A DNA stretch of 64,000 nucleotides, from NCBI GenBank assembly GCA_902729315.2, contig LR746267.1:687001-751000 (forward strand), written 5' to 3'. Positions within the stretch are counted from its first letter, which is position 1. Each line of letters starts with the position of its first letter. A program made the translations under genes and the position numbers. Source of the DNA: Spirodela intermedia. Lineage: Eukaryota > Streptophyta > Magnoliopsida > Alismatales > Araceae. The notes under the pieces were generated by a model. The model was not told where the DNA came from. It saw nothing but the letters and a program-made list of their open reading frames with translations, and did not search any database. Positions 46,401 to 58,707 of the stretch are shown here, in pieces.

Positions 46401-49400
46401 TGATAAGGTACATCATCTTATTTATGTTATGCTTCTTTACACCATATGACTTGATGCTATTTATTGTATTGGTTTTTTAGCTTAATGTGTTCAACAAGCC
46501 TCCAAGGGGCAGTTAAGTGTGTTAAAATAGAGTTTCCAATTTCATGCAAAATCCGTTTTTCCTTCAAATATTGTCTATGATATTTTCATCTTGAAATATA
46601 ATTTATAACTTAATTCTATTTTTTATTTTTTTTCATTCCTTTTTTTTTTGCTTTGATTTGTGTTTGCAATTGTTGACTATGAGTTCAAGGCTGGCTTTGA
46701 GTTGAACTATATGTATGATATTGTTTCATAGTGCCAAACAACTATGGACGGAGTGCATTTTTCATCTCTACTGGTGAGAAGTCAATGAATCTGCGCTGGA
46801 TGGGAAAGGTAAAGAGCATGACACAGGATTCGGGGCTCTAAGGCTCTTGAGTGCAAAGATGCCGTCTTTTATTCAGTTTCATGTTCTCTCCTTGCTTCCA
46901 ATTATGATCTGAGATTGGAGAGATCAGTGGAGACATCCACGTATAGGAATTTAATTAAGAAATTTATATTTGATGATCCGGAGTAATTCATTGGTCAGGT
47001 TTTGGATGAAAGAGGTTGGACCAATATTTCCTTGTTTGTGGACAATTTTATAAACTACTGTATACGGCGATTTCACTTCTTACCTTATTCATTCTAATAG
47101 AAAACAGTGGTTTAATATTTTTCAGAAATATATTTAAGAGTTTAGAAGCACATATCCGTATCTTACATATATCTTTTTTTTCTTTTGAGCACTAGGTACG
47201 ATGTATCATCCGAAATATAGTGAGAGATTGGGCTATTGAGGTATTCGCTAATTTTGATAAATTCTACGGGGCAGTTGATCCAATAAAATCCTCTCCCTTT
47301 ATCTTATTTGGATTATTTCCGTATTTCTCTCTGCCGAATTTCCCATAGGGTAAAAACGAGCGTGACGAATGCTACAAGCCAATTCTTGAGGAGTTGCAGC
47401 GCTTATTCCCTGTTCGAAGCACAGATAGGTAACACTTTTTTTCCTAGTGTCACTCATATGTAGTGAATAACTCTGTCATTAGAAATCAGTGTGCATTGTT
47501 CCAGATAGGGGAATTAATGGGTTAAATACATAAAAGAGGATGTTGATTTTTCATTACAAATCGCTTTAAATACCTTAAAATATGAGTCTTTACATGTAGT
47601 AGATACACTTTTGCATTAGTTAATGATATATCCTGCTTAGAGAATGGTAAGAATTTAAATGTTGCACTGCAACTGGATTGTCTATTCCCTGACTTTGCTT
47701 TTACATATCATTATTGTTTGATAAGAAGAGTAATTTTCATGCTTTCATCTCATCAGAAGTGGAGAGAATCTCTTGGTTCTGTATGATTCCTTCGTTTACC
47801 TCTTCAGCCCTTGTTATTTTTCCTTTGTGAAGCTTGTGATTTCGAGGGTCATTGCACACTTGCTGTTTACAGTTTTCATTGAGATGAGGCTGCTTAGGAG
47901 AAACTGTCGAAGACTGACCCAATTGAAAAAGAGAACAAAAATTACCTCATCCATTATTGTAAACTTCATCTCATCCATGGGGAGCAACCAGTTAACCGTT
48001 TTCCTTAGCATTTTAGAGGATTTTAATGACCGGTTGACCCATCTCACTCGTCACAAGTTGATTGTCATGATGCTTATTCCTTGGTGAATTGATGCAAATA
48101 TTTTGTGGAACTGAAAATAATACTCTTATTATCCTCATTATATGAGGGAAACAGCTGCTTACCCCTTTTTTTATTCACAGGCCTCCTCATTGTCTAGTTC
48201 CCGGAGCTGGACTTGGCAGGCTTGCACTGGAGATTTCTTGTCTTGGTAAAAACAATATTCAGTAACTCTTAACCGCTTCTAGCTCCTTTCCCCCTCTCCA
48301 CTTCTCCCATATCATTTGACTCTCCATTGTGCTTTACAGGATTTCTCTGCCAAGGAAATGAATTTTCATATTATATGATGATCTGCTCAAGTTTCATTCT
48401 CAATCAGTAAGAGAGCCGAAACTTTCTGTCTATATTTCATTCTCCATTGTCTATATTTCCTTGATTTCTTGTACCTTGTATCTTATTGTGTAGCACTCAA
48501 GCTGCCGGAGAGTGGACAATCTATCCCTGGATTCATAACAATTGTAACGTTCTCTCTGACGATGACCAGCTTCGGCCAGCCATGTTTCCAGATATTCATC
48601 CAGCAAGGTGATATGCTTATGTATGTTAGAATGTGCTTTTCATCTCTAGTCTTCCTTCTTCTCCTGATCAGATGCAATCTCACTCTTCATTTATCTGATT
48701 TGATATATTCGGCAGTAATTGGATAAATAGGTGAAGTGTCTTGTAATCTGATTTGTTGACAAATTTGTGACGGTCAAAATTTGAGGCACTGAGCACATTT
48801 CTTATCTGTATTTTTTATGGTCAAAGGTCCAGTTGTTACACTACCAAGTTCATGCCATTCGGTTACATCATGTTGCTATTTGCTATCATTGATGTCATAC
48901 TGACGGGGGGGGGCATGCCATGCACGTGACTGATATTAATAGCAATCACCAAATGCCAATTTGAGCGTAGGTTGACCAACTAAATGCATATCCTCTTTGA
49001 TTGGTCACAGTAAAGTTTTGTTGCCTTGAAAACCGGACTTTGATTGTGGGAAGTATGGAAACTTCCTCTGAGCAGGTTGACCGTTTATGATAAAGATAAG
49101 GATTGAGAATGATTATACCTTGAACATGCGGCTGAAGGATTGTGACTGACGATCTTGGAGTGAAAAGCCCACTATCTATGCTCTTCTCGGAGCATGTAGA
49201 GATCCCCACACGGCCCAAGTTCATTCTATACGGACCCAGTTTCTCCCTGGAGGGCCTTCACGATGCTCTTGGAGTTTGATTTTCTGAGATCAAGTTTAGC
49301 CTACTATTTATAGGCGCACAACATGAGGCATTCGAAGGGTTGCTCTTACATCCAGCCTAGAGGTCCCATCACCTCCCATAATTAATGGGCTAAAAGTAGT

Positions 49401-52400
49401 GAGAGTAGTTGGGGTATCTTATAGTATTCAATAGCCCCTAAATACCTCTAGAAACCACCAAAATAGTCATAAATAACTTGGACTTGATGACCTACGAAAG
49501 TCAGCAATCACCAAATCCAGCCATTAATAACATGTAGAAGACAGAAGAGGGAGACTTTCATAGACTCGGAGAAACAGGATAAGAGAGAACAGTCTGAACC
49601 TGGAGAGGCAGGAGATCCTCTCAAATCCCATCCCCACCCCCCACTTCTCTCGTCCCTCTCCAGTTCGATAGAACCATGATTCTGGCCTTGTATCAACACT
49701 ACAGTGCTTCGTTCTGATGGCAGGAGATTCTCTCAAAACCCATCCCCACCCCCACTTCTCTCGTCCCTCTCTCCAGTTCGATACAACCATGATTCTGGCC
49801 ATCTATCAACACTACACTGCTTCGTTCTGATCCGATCCTTCCAAAGAGGGTCGTATATTTGAGCTCTTTTATTGTTGTAAATATTCGAACCTTCTTACTC
49901 ATTCATCGTGGCTGATTGGATCCTACAAACAGTGCAGGCATTACTGAAGGCTTTTCAATGTGTGGTGGTGATTTTGTTGAAGTATACAGTGATGTCAGCC
50001 AAGAAGGTACATAAAATGACTAACGATTGGTATGCAAAATGGTTGCAATTTGCGTTAATTATTATCATTAAATCATAATACTACTTACTACTCATTTCTG
50101 TAGAAGTGGGGATTACTACTTTTAACTGCTGCTATAAAAAGGCACTAAAAGTGTGAATTTTTGCGTCCTATAAATAAAGCATGTGAATGCCTGATATAAT
50201 TAAAGCAAATATTAAAAGGATTAGGGCTTTCAAGGAGATATTGAATGTTGTCCAGACCAGTATGGCACTGTGACTCTTGGGAGCCCAGATTGCATCAGAT
50301 AGGTCCTTCACTGAGGATCAGAGGAAACCCATGTGTTACGAGATACAATGGAAGCACGAAAGGGAAAACTGACTTAGCCCTTCTCAGGGCAATACACCAG
50401 TATTTATATTGGCGTCTAATAAACCTTTTCAGTATTACGGAAAGGCCTAATAATAGAAACACAAAAAAGGAAGTACATCCAATAATAGAAGGAAAGCCTA
50501 ATATAACAAAATTTGTCCTGCGTAACACTCCCCCTCAAGCTGATGCGTGGATATCATGCATGCCCAGCTTGCTCCTTTGATTGCAGAACTTTGTTGCAGA
50601 AATGCCCTTAATTAATATATCAACCAACTGATTTGTAGATGAGACATACTCTGTGCAAAACATCCCTGATTCAAGTTTCTCTTTAATGAAATGTCTATCT
50701 ACTTCAATGCGTTTGGTCTTGTTATGTTGAATAGGATCATGTGCAACACTTATTGTAGACTGATTGTCATAGAACAAGGTAATCGAACCTCCATAAGTGC
50801 TTCGGCACTTGGGCTTTAAACATGACAACCCTTGTTATTTTCAGCAGTTGTTCAATCTTTCTTTCAGCTACCACATTTTGCTGGGGTGTACAGGGGCAAG
50901 AAGATTTATGAACAATGCCCTCCTCACCAAAGAAATTGGAGACAATAGAATTGAAAAAATCCTTAGCATTATTTGATCGGAATTTCTTAGGAGTTATACT
51001 GAACTGATTTTGAATTAGCTTGATAAACCTCTGAATGACACTACTAGCTTCTGATTTTGTTTTCATTAGGTAAATCTATGTGAACCTAGTATAGTCATCT
51101 ACAAAGATGATAAACCATCTGAAGTCCCTAACACCACTAGATGAAGAAGGACCTCATATATCAGAATGTACTATGTAAAAAGAGGATTCACTTTTATTTC
51201 CAGCAGAGGGAAATGCTACTTAGCCACTTGACAGAGTTCACATATGAAAGTAGATTCACCAATTGCACAACATAATTTTGAAAACAAGTATCGAAGTACT
51301 TTTATGGACAGATGTCCTAAACGACAATACAACAACAACAATTTGTTCAAGGGAGAAGCAGAAACAAAAAGTGAAAATGTTTGGATTGAAATTCGTCAAC
51401 AATGTCTTGTCCATACGCCTTGTGTAGCAGAGTTCATCTCGTGCTCTAACATGCCCAATCCTCTTGCCCGAGGTCTTGTCGTAGAAGAAACAGAAATGAT
51501 TGTCAAATAATATCAGACAATTCAAGTCTTTACCCAATTTTCTCAATGACAATAGATGTGCATTCAATCTTGGAACATGAAGAACATATCTTAATGACCC
51601 CAATTTCTCAAGATGAATTGATCTAATGCTAGTTATGGGTAACAAATCCCCACTTGTAGTAATAACCTTTCGATTATTGGTACATAATATGTTATGAACT
51701 GTGATGCATATGGTGTCATATGATCAGTAACTCCAAAATCAATGATCTGTGACACTTTTTAGGGTGAAGGTGATGCCAATGATGAGGTATTTAAGCATAA
51801 TGAAAAACGTTTAGGAAAATGCTTACATGTGCAAGGGAAGTGGAGTTGATCATGCTCCTCAATTGTTCAATTTTTTATCTGAGCTTTCCAATCGTTGAAG
51901 GCTGAGAGGAAGTAGATCCGTCTTGACTAGCTCCTCTTTGTATCATGGGCTCAACACCATCTTCATTTTGAGCATTAGCTAAATGCAACTTACCATAATT
52001 TAGTGGTTTGCCATGGATCTTCCAGCATGCCTCCCTAGTGTGACGATTTTTTCTACAATAAGTGTAAAAAATAGGCATCCCTTCAGATCAGTCTTAGGAT
52101 CTCTTTTAATGAATGGTACTTTACTATCCCCCTTTTTGAATACCAGTATCTTTACCCTTGAGAACATTGAATGCAGCATTTTCTATCTTTAAATCATTTC
52201 TCAAATTTCTAGTATTTTCTTTTTATCTGGTTAATGCAATTGCCTCTTCAATATTTAGTACTACTTCCTGAGCAAGGATCTGATTTACTAGAGTCTCATG
52301 TTCTAGATTTAACCCCATCAGAAATTTATACAGCCTGTCTTTCATAATATAATTTCGTTCTTCAGTATCAAGGTTCTTGATTGGTCTTTAGTGGTTGATT

Positions 52401-54216
52401 TCTCTCTATATGGATTCTAATTTGCAAACATATTTCAAAACAGGCAATGTTTTATGTACTAAAGTCAGAGATTTCTGTATTAATCTAGAAATTTGGGATT
52501 TGTCATGTTTAGTAGAGTGAACATGACGAACTTTGTCCCATAGTTCCTTCACAGATATCAAAAAAAGAAATCTATCACTTATCTTTGGTGAAATATTGTC
52601 TAGCATCCAATGTTGAATCAATTCTTCTTCTTCTTTTCATCAAGAATATCTTGGGTTGATAATACTTGGCAAAGATTGCATCAGGTGACAATCTAGATTC
52701 CTCCTTCGTAGAATAAGTTCCAGATATGATGTCCATTGGAACAAATTGATTCCGTCAAATTAGAATCTCTCAGCAATTTTAGGTAGATCTGAACATACCT
52801 TAATTACTTCCAATGAATGTCTTAGGCCAGAGGAGGAAGATTCACTGACCTTTGTCTCCATGTTCTTCAGCCGTGACTAGATAACCAAAAAAAATCTCAA
52901 ACAGAGATTCCATGATGTGGTCCGAATAACAGTTTCTGTTCAAGAAATTGAGGATAACTGCCACTATCAAGAAATGACAATGGTGTATTCACAGATATCC
53001 ACCGCCATCAAGAAATGACGACAATGTATTCATAGACGTCCTGCCACTGTCAAGAATTGACGATGGTGTATCTGTAGATGTCCCCCACCGTCAAGAAATG
53101 ACGATGGTGTAGTGACTCTCTAAGGAATTTGCTGGTCTACTTACAACCAAGAAACTCACGAGTTTAGATACTGCAGACATGAAGAAGATCACCAGGTGAC
53201 ACTCCCTACAGCGTGGAGTCATTGTCGCCACCAAGGTTGGTTGATCTTCTGTCGGCAGTCTTCACGTAGGATTAAAGAGAAAGCTCTGATACCCTGTTAC
53301 GAGATATAACAGAAGCTGGAGAGGGAAAACTGACTTAACCCTTCTCAAGGCAGTACACCAGTATTTATATTGGCGTCTAATAAATCTTTTCGGTATTACG
53401 AAAAGGTCTAATAACAGAAACATGAAAAAGGAAGTACATCTAATAATATCAAAAAGAAAAATAAAAGGAAAGCCTAATATAGCAAAACTTGTTCTGCATA
53501 ACACTATGGACAAAACTTAAAATGATAACCAATGTGAAGATCTTGAGTTTTTTTTTTCTTTTTTTTTATTGAGGGAGCTTTTCTCATAGTAGAAGTAATT
53601 AAATTCGTATTAGTATGTTGAGTCATAGTATGGTTCACCAAAGCTACAAAACTATGATATGCAAATAATTAACCATGCTTTGTTATTGTTATTGGCCGCA
53701 CATCATTTATCTGACAAGGAAAGATTCTGATACGATCCCTCTCTTATTCACAGATGACGGTATTTATATTGTTCAGCCTGTTCCTATCCCAGTGTTTACT
53801 ATAGAAGTTTCTAGACTGTTCTTTTCTGACAAACATTTGTCTTTAGGGGGTACCGTATCAGATTCATTGTTTTCTTTTCAACATCACCATGTTCCCTCTT
53901 CACTCAATTTTCTCGTTTCCAGATTGTTTGGACGATCTTTCAGGGATCGAGATGCTTTTTCTACGGATAACATTGATCTTCTGATCTCCCCACCGCAGGG
54001 ACCTGGGATGCTGTGGTGACTTGCTTCTTCATTGACACGGCCCATAATGTTGTGGAGTACATCGAAATCATATCAAAAATCCTGAAGCCCGGAGGGGTAG
54101 GTTTCAACCCTGGCTTCCTGTAATATCAATATGAATCGTGTGCTCACACCACCTCAGAATCATTTCTCTCTCTCTCTCTTTCTCTCTCGCTCTCTCTCTC
54201 TCACTCTCTTTCTATG

Positions 54217-54296
<80 letters not shown>

Positions 54297-54588
54297 CCTC
54301 CCTCCCTCCCTCCCTCTCTCTCTCTCTCTCTCTCTTTCTCCCTCCCTCCCTCCCTCCCTCCCTCTCTCTCTCTCTCTCTCTCTCTTTCTCCCTCCCTCCC
54401 TCCCCTCCCTCCTCTCTCTCTCTCTCTCTCTCTCTTTCTCCCTCCTCCCTCCCTCCCTCTCTCTCTCTCTCTCTCTCTTTCTCCTCCCTCCATCCCTCTC
54501 TATCTCCCTCTATCTCCCTCCTCTCTCTTTTCTCCTCCTCCCTCCCTCTCTCTTTCTCCCTCCCTCCCTCCCTCCCTCCTCTCTCTCT

Positions 54589-54628
<40 letters not shown>

Positions 54629-54672
54629 TTCTCCCTCCCTCCTTCCCTCTCTCTCTCCCTCTATCTCCCTCC

Positions 54673-54726
<54 letters not shown>

Positions 54727-54759
54727 CCCTCCTTGTCTCTCTCGCTCTCTCACTCTCTT

Positions 54760-54850
<91 letters not shown>

Positions 54851-55843
54851 CTCTGTCTCTGTCTCTGTCTCTGTTTCTCTCTCTCTCTCTCGCTCGCTGA
54901 ACTAGTATGGATCAAGATTGTTTGAACTAGTATGAAACCGCATGTTCCTCTCTGCTCATTATGAACGATCAGTTTTCCTGTTTCTCGTGGTCAGCAGATC
55001 TGGATCAACTTTGGGCCCCTTCTCTATCATTTTGCAGATCAATATGGGCCCGATGTAAGTGTTCCGAAACCCCCCACCCCCCACCCCCTCCCCCCTTCCT
55101 TTTTCTTTTTTTTTTCATTTGGTCTATTAAATGAGATCCATTTTCCCTCCTTCCCATCCGCAGGAGATGTCCGTTGAACTCAGCTTGGATGACGTGAAGA
55201 GGATTTCTTTTCATTATGGGTTTGACTTAGAGGTACGTGCAGCAGGAGAATTTTCTTTTCTTTTTCTGGTAATTTTCAGAAGGAACCCAAAGTGCTTATT
55301 TTTTGGCTCTTTTGATAAGATGGAGCGAACAGTGGAGACCACTTACTCCATAAATCGTCGGTCCATGATGCAAGTAAGCTCAATTCTCCTCCAATTAAAC
55401 CCTGTAGTTCTTGAAAATTCCGACTTTGCCCTTTCCTCTCTACTTTTGGTCCTCTGCGAGCATGCAGGAATGTTTCTGATCTCACTAAACAAGGTTCTAT
55501 CTTCTCTATATTTCTATACATTCCAAGAATAATTTTGGAAAGAAAAAAATGCATTCATTTTATATATGAAATCAATTTTCCTGTTGAGGAAAGACTATTA
55601 ATACCTACACGTGCATAGACTCATACGGTTTCATCCATAAATAGGGTGAGATATGTTTGAGAACTCATGTGGAAATGCACCCAATATTTCCGCATCTGTA
55701 TATAGCTTCTGATTTCTTCCATTCTCCACCCATGTGGGAGGTGGGTCCTGTGTTTGACCTTTGACCGGCATGACCTGTTAAACCTGCAGAATAAATACTT
55801 CGCAGCCTTCTGGACGATGAGGAAGCGACCCCCCAAGGTATGA
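40437..55843 (+). CDS. CARNMT1: Carnosine N-methyltransferase-like protein (N2227 family)
   Basis: I read 17 exons, all in frame: 40437-40528, 42554-42626, 42865-42908, 45194-45236, 45343-45576, 46336-46407, 47196-47240, 47349-47428, 48181-48245, 48340-48406, 48494-48607, 49933-50006, 53999-54096, 54998-55054, 55164-55232, 55320-55373 and 55790-55843, giving 444 aa. The N-terminal part has [20 protein letters not shown], then [20 protein letters not shown]. The SAM-binding motif is [19 protein letters not shown] followed by [17 protein letters not shown] (residues ~233-270). Other family marks are [39 protein letters not shown] and [15 protein letters not shown]. Animal and yeast relatives methylate a histidine in carnosine, and the animal enzyme also protein histidines; the plant substrate is unknown. 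Exons 5-6 encode a poorly conserved acidic linker. Introns hold several insertions, listed separately. Confidence 0.92.
41368..41622 (+). pseudogene. Exon-like fragment of an unidentified gene in intron 1
   Basis: An 85-codon frame with one stop (TGA, 41482-41484) reads [38 protein letters not shown], stop, then [20 protein letters not shown] and [18 protein letters not shown]. The composition (many W, P, G and hydrophobic residues, one frame kept across the stop) looks like real protein rather than random intron. It ends in AAT followed by GTAAGAAG, a splice donor-like sequence, and begins after an ACATAG acceptor-like site, so it looks like a captured genomic exon. I do not recognise the protein family. 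Confidence 0.45.
42268..42297. repeat. (TTTGA)n microsatellite in intron 1
   Basis: About six TTTGA units in tandem lie within intron 1 of the methyltransferase gene. The rest of that intron (40529-42553) outside the exon-like fragment shows no feature. Confidence 0.9.
48608..49932. repeat. Enlarged intron 11 with flanking direct repeats and a 2 x 112 bp tandem duplication
   Basis: AGCAATCACCAAAT occurs near 48940 and again near 49503, bracketing ~560 bp. That bracketed sequence has an LTR-like TATTTATAGGCGCAC stretch (about 49310) but no gene. Bases 49607-49718 are repeated at 49719-49831: each copy runs GGCAGGAGATYCTCTCAAA through TTCTGGCC to GCTTCGTTCTGAT. The second copy ends about 100 bp before exon 12. 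The minus-strand frames here are by-products of the duplication. Confidence 0.7.
50334..50527 (-). repeat. 3' LTR of the Copia element
   Basis: This is a direct repeat of 53295-53503. It starts TGTTACGAGATA and ends CGTAACA on the plus strand. It is shorter than its partner mainly because it lacks a short AT-rich stretch (ATCAAAAAGAAAAATAA). Confidence 0.92.
52967..53110. repeat. ~41-bp minisatellite in the Copia leader
   Basis: Units begin at about 52967, 53008, 53050 and 53091. Each carries TCAAGAAATGACRAYGGTGT or a variant followed by a GATGTCC-like spacer. It lies in the untranslated leader between the 5' LTR and gag. Confidence 0.8.
53295..53503 (-). repeat. 5' LTR of the Copia element
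   Basis: This is a direct repeat of 50334-50527. It is preceded on the plus strand by GCTCTGATACCC, the complement of the tRNA-Met primer-binding site, which fixes the element's orientation. Confidence 0.92.
54164..54896. repeat. (CT)n / (CCCT)n pyrimidine tract, ~730 bp
   Basis: This is almost uninterrupted pyrimidine on the plus strand, with alternating CT, CCCT and CTTT blocks ending in (CTCTGT)n. It lies in intron 13 of the methyltransferase gene, starting ~70 bp after exon 13 and ending ~100 bp before exon 14. Serine/leucine-rich frames across it are artefacts. Confidence 0.97.
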
Positions 55844-56115
55844 CCCCCCCCCCTCCCCCCCCCGGCCCTTGAAAAGGTCTGCCCCTTGATTTGGCCAGAC
55901 GAATACATGAATACGCCTTCACAGCCGTTTGGGAATCACCGACTTCTGCATTTTACGAATATATGGAGTTATTTTTGGATTGCCCATAGATCCCAACATT
56001 CATTTCAGTAATTCTTCAATATTTCTCTCTTCAAGTTTTTCTTACGCATTAATTATTACCCCCTGAATGCTTTAATTAATCTCTTGACGGAATCAGTGGT
56101 TAAGGTGGATTGAGG

Positions 56116-56194
<79 letters not shown>

Positions 56195-56413
56195 TTCTTT
56201 TTCAGGACTGGCCATGGACATGTATATTTAATCTTTGTTTAGCTTCTCACACATTAGTTAGTTAGTGGTTGATAGATCTGAGGAGGCTGAAACACCAAGG
56301 AACCGAACTGACCTGCACCCAAATAATGTCCATGATATTACACAACGACAGAAATACAGAGAGAGAGAGAGAGAGAAGAGAGAGATGGGCAGAACTCTGA
56401 TGAATGAGATGGA
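55844..56413. other. Short convergent intergenic region with (TA)n-(GA)n microsatellite
   Basis: This holds the 3' ends of two convergent genes. It contains C-rich runs at 55843-55863, a compound (TA)n(GA)n microsatellite at about 56120-56190, and another GA run at 56360-56385. No coding sequence is seen. Confidence 0.75.
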
Positions 56414-57565
56414 TCATCTTTTCCGTAAGGATTCCTTGGCGGGGGGGAGCGTCCCGAAAACCCTGTCCCACAGCGAGGAGGTGATCCCGAAGCCCTTGTC
56501 TTGGATCCTGAAGTGATGGTTCAGATGATACCGCTGTTCAACAAACACCAAACTTTGACTCATCATTGATTGAATTCGTATGGTATTCGATGAGTCAGAA
56601 ATAGCTGACCCGGTGAGGGGGAAAAAATAAAGAAACCTTGAGGTTGCGCGCTGGATCCTTAGATGGTTGACCGTGATGCAGGTAGTAGTGAGTGCAGTCG
56701 TAGAGCACATAACCCAGCAGCCCGCCTCCAAAGAGGGCGGGAGTAGTCGAAGGCGTGGCGAAGACTTTGATGATGTTGAAGAACTGAAACAACAACAATA
56801 ATCATGGATCTAGGTGGAGAAGGAAGGATCCGTCTCACTACCGTTGACTTTTAAGGCGTACCGGGACGCAGAGAATGGCGGTGGCGGCAGGGGGGAAGAC
56901 GAGCCGCAGCCCGTCCATGGGGTGCTTGTGGTGGCACCCGTGGAGCAGGTAGTGCGCTGTGTTCGCCCTGCGCAGGAGGAGCGAGAAACTGATGAGAGAG
57001 AGAGCTCAGAGGAAAAAGGTCAACTGATGAGAGAGAGAGAAAGTCGGGTAGCTGCCCCACCAGTAGGTCTTCGTCTTAATGTGGAAGAGGAAGCGGTGTA
57101 GAGTGTACTCCATCAGGGTCCAGATGAATATCCCGAAGACCACCATGGCCGCTATCTCCGCTGCTGTGTGGCCCATCGCCATTGACCTCGACACAGACCA
57201 GCACACCACTGGGAGCCAGATCGTCGGAACCGCCCACCACACCGTCCTCGTCAAGAACTGCACCCACTCCATCCAGTCAGATTCCTCTCTCTCTCTCTCT
57301 CTGGAGATACAAAGATGAGTTCGGAATCTGTGGGAGCATAGAGGAGTACCTCCCAGAAATCGCTCTGGAAGAAGCGAGGGCCTTCCTTGCTGACGATGGG
57401 CTGGTGAACCCATTCCTGGTAGGCTTCCCCGAGATGGCCGACCTGGTAGAAGATTTCAGTCAGATTTTTCTGCAAGACGAGGTAGTTTAATTAAATTATA
57501 TTCACCAAGCTAACCTGGAAGACGAGCGGCTTCTTTAGATCGACGATGTAGCCCTGCGCAACCAT
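56414..57565 (-). CDS. FAH1: Fatty acid 2-hydroxylase (sphingolipid alpha-hydroxylase), plant type
   Basis: Six exons in frame (57565-57515, 57442-57350, 57257-57061, 56967-56862, 56783-56637 and 56533-56414) encode 237 aa, the same length as I recall for Arabidopsis FAH1. The protein starts MVAQGYIVDLKKPLVFQVGH. Histidine boxes of the membrane di-iron hydroxylases are HRFLFH (102-107), HGCHHKH (123-129), HYYLHH (181-186) and YHLNHH (200-205). Hydrophobic segments surround them (WWAVPTIWLPVVCW, MVVFGIFIWTLMEY, LFGGGLLGYVLYD). As in other plant enzymes there is no fused cytochrome b5. The enzyme hydroxylates the acyl chain of ceramide at C2 in the ER. Intron 1 is only 72 nt. The gene is convergent with the methyltransferase gene. 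Confidence 0.96.
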
Positions 57566-58657
57566 CGCATCACCTGGTTTCATACACGAGCAAGGAGAAC
57601 ACGGCAATGAAAACACGGCAATGAAAACCACCGAGTTGGTGCAAGGACGATGATTCAGAGAATGATAATGATCATGATTTGTTATGGCAAAATCGGCTTT
57701 TTCTCTGGGAAACGAATCACAAAGTCTGTGGATGTATGGATATTCCAATTGACAACCCGAAAACAGAATAATGCAGAGAGAGGCAGATTAATCGAATAGA
57801 GAGAGAGAGAGAGAGCCAGATTAAGAGAGAGAAAGTAGGGTCTACGTTTCTGATCTGCAGAATAATACATCCCCTCCACGATTGTTGGAGCACAATGAGA
57901 ACATGATGCCCGAGAACTGGATTCCGGCTTCCTTTTCTGACGCACCGGTTCTATTTTCCGATGAACTAGTACGGCATGATGCAGTATAACAAACGCATTG
58001 GTTCTATTTTAGGAAACTTAGGGCTTGAAACGAAGCGAAGGAGAAGTGAAGGAGAGACGAGTCCGTGTGGCGGAAACGGGTGACAGAAACGAGAGATCGC
58101 CTTAGCAGAATGTAGCCGAGGATCACAATGGAACAAGGTCCTCTAGAAATTCTACTTCTATAGTCGACAAGGTTTCAGACGAAATTCAATTAAATCAACC
58201 AGAAAAAACTTCGAATCCATCCGCATAGCAGCAGAATGCGTAAAATCACTCCAAGAGCCACATCCACATCAATCATCTTTAAAATAATAATAATATAAAA
58301 AAAAGCAGATTAGCGACGAACAGATCGCATGGACTCCGATGACGTCCGCCCGAAAAACCGCAATGTCGGCTCCGCGGCGCCAAAACCACTCTGAAATCCT
58401 CAAGCGGACGACGCCACGTCGACCAAATCCGCCGAATCGACCTTCCTCAGGACGCAGATCTGCGCGCCACCTCGCGGACCGGCGAAATCTCCGCAGAACG
58501 GGGACGAAACGGAAACGGAAGAAGCTCGGTCGCAAACCTGAGAATGCCGCACCTCCTGCGCTGCTCCCGCTCGTCTCTTCGCCTCCGCTGGCTCTCCTCC
58601 GCCTCCCTTCACCTCCTCCGGAGCCAGAGCCCGCGCTCAGGAGGCGAGGTACGGTGA

Positions 58658-58707
<50 letters not shown>

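Larger units (their letters stand above)
50334..53503 (-). mobile_element. Ty1/copia retrotransposon, internally deleted, in intron 12 of the methyltransferase gene
   Basis: LTRs at 50334-50527 and 53295-53503 (194 and 209 bp, TG/CA ends) flank 2.77 kb. Flanking 5-mers are CCATG and CTATG, a target duplication with one mismatch. On the minus strand the primer-binding site GGGTATCAGAGC (initiator tRNA-Met type) follows the right LTR. A polypurine tract, TTGAGGGGGAG, precedes the left one. Minus-strand remnants in order are gag ([36 protein letters not shown]), a GAG-pre-integrase piece ([20 protein letters not shown]), integrase ([14 protein letters not shown]) and RNase H ([20 protein letters not shown]). 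Integrase at ...FKAQVPKHL is joined directly to RNase H, so the whole reverse transcriptase is gone. It is non-autonomous and antisense to its host gene. Confidence 0.93.

Noticed and set aside
47773-48087. 104-codon plus-strand frame in intron 8 of the methyltransferase gene
   Set aside because: No recognisable domain, lies between two well-defined exons, and an equally long minus-strand frame overlaps it.
54131-54925. 264-codon serine/leucine-rich frame and its overlapping alternatives
   Set aside because: Translation of the (CT)n tract in intron 13.
57443-57469. Alternative upstream acceptor adding nine in-frame residues to exon 2 of the hydroxylase
   Set aside because: It would leave an intron of only ~45 nt, below the usual plant minimum, and break the conserved VFQVGHLGEAYQEW sequence.
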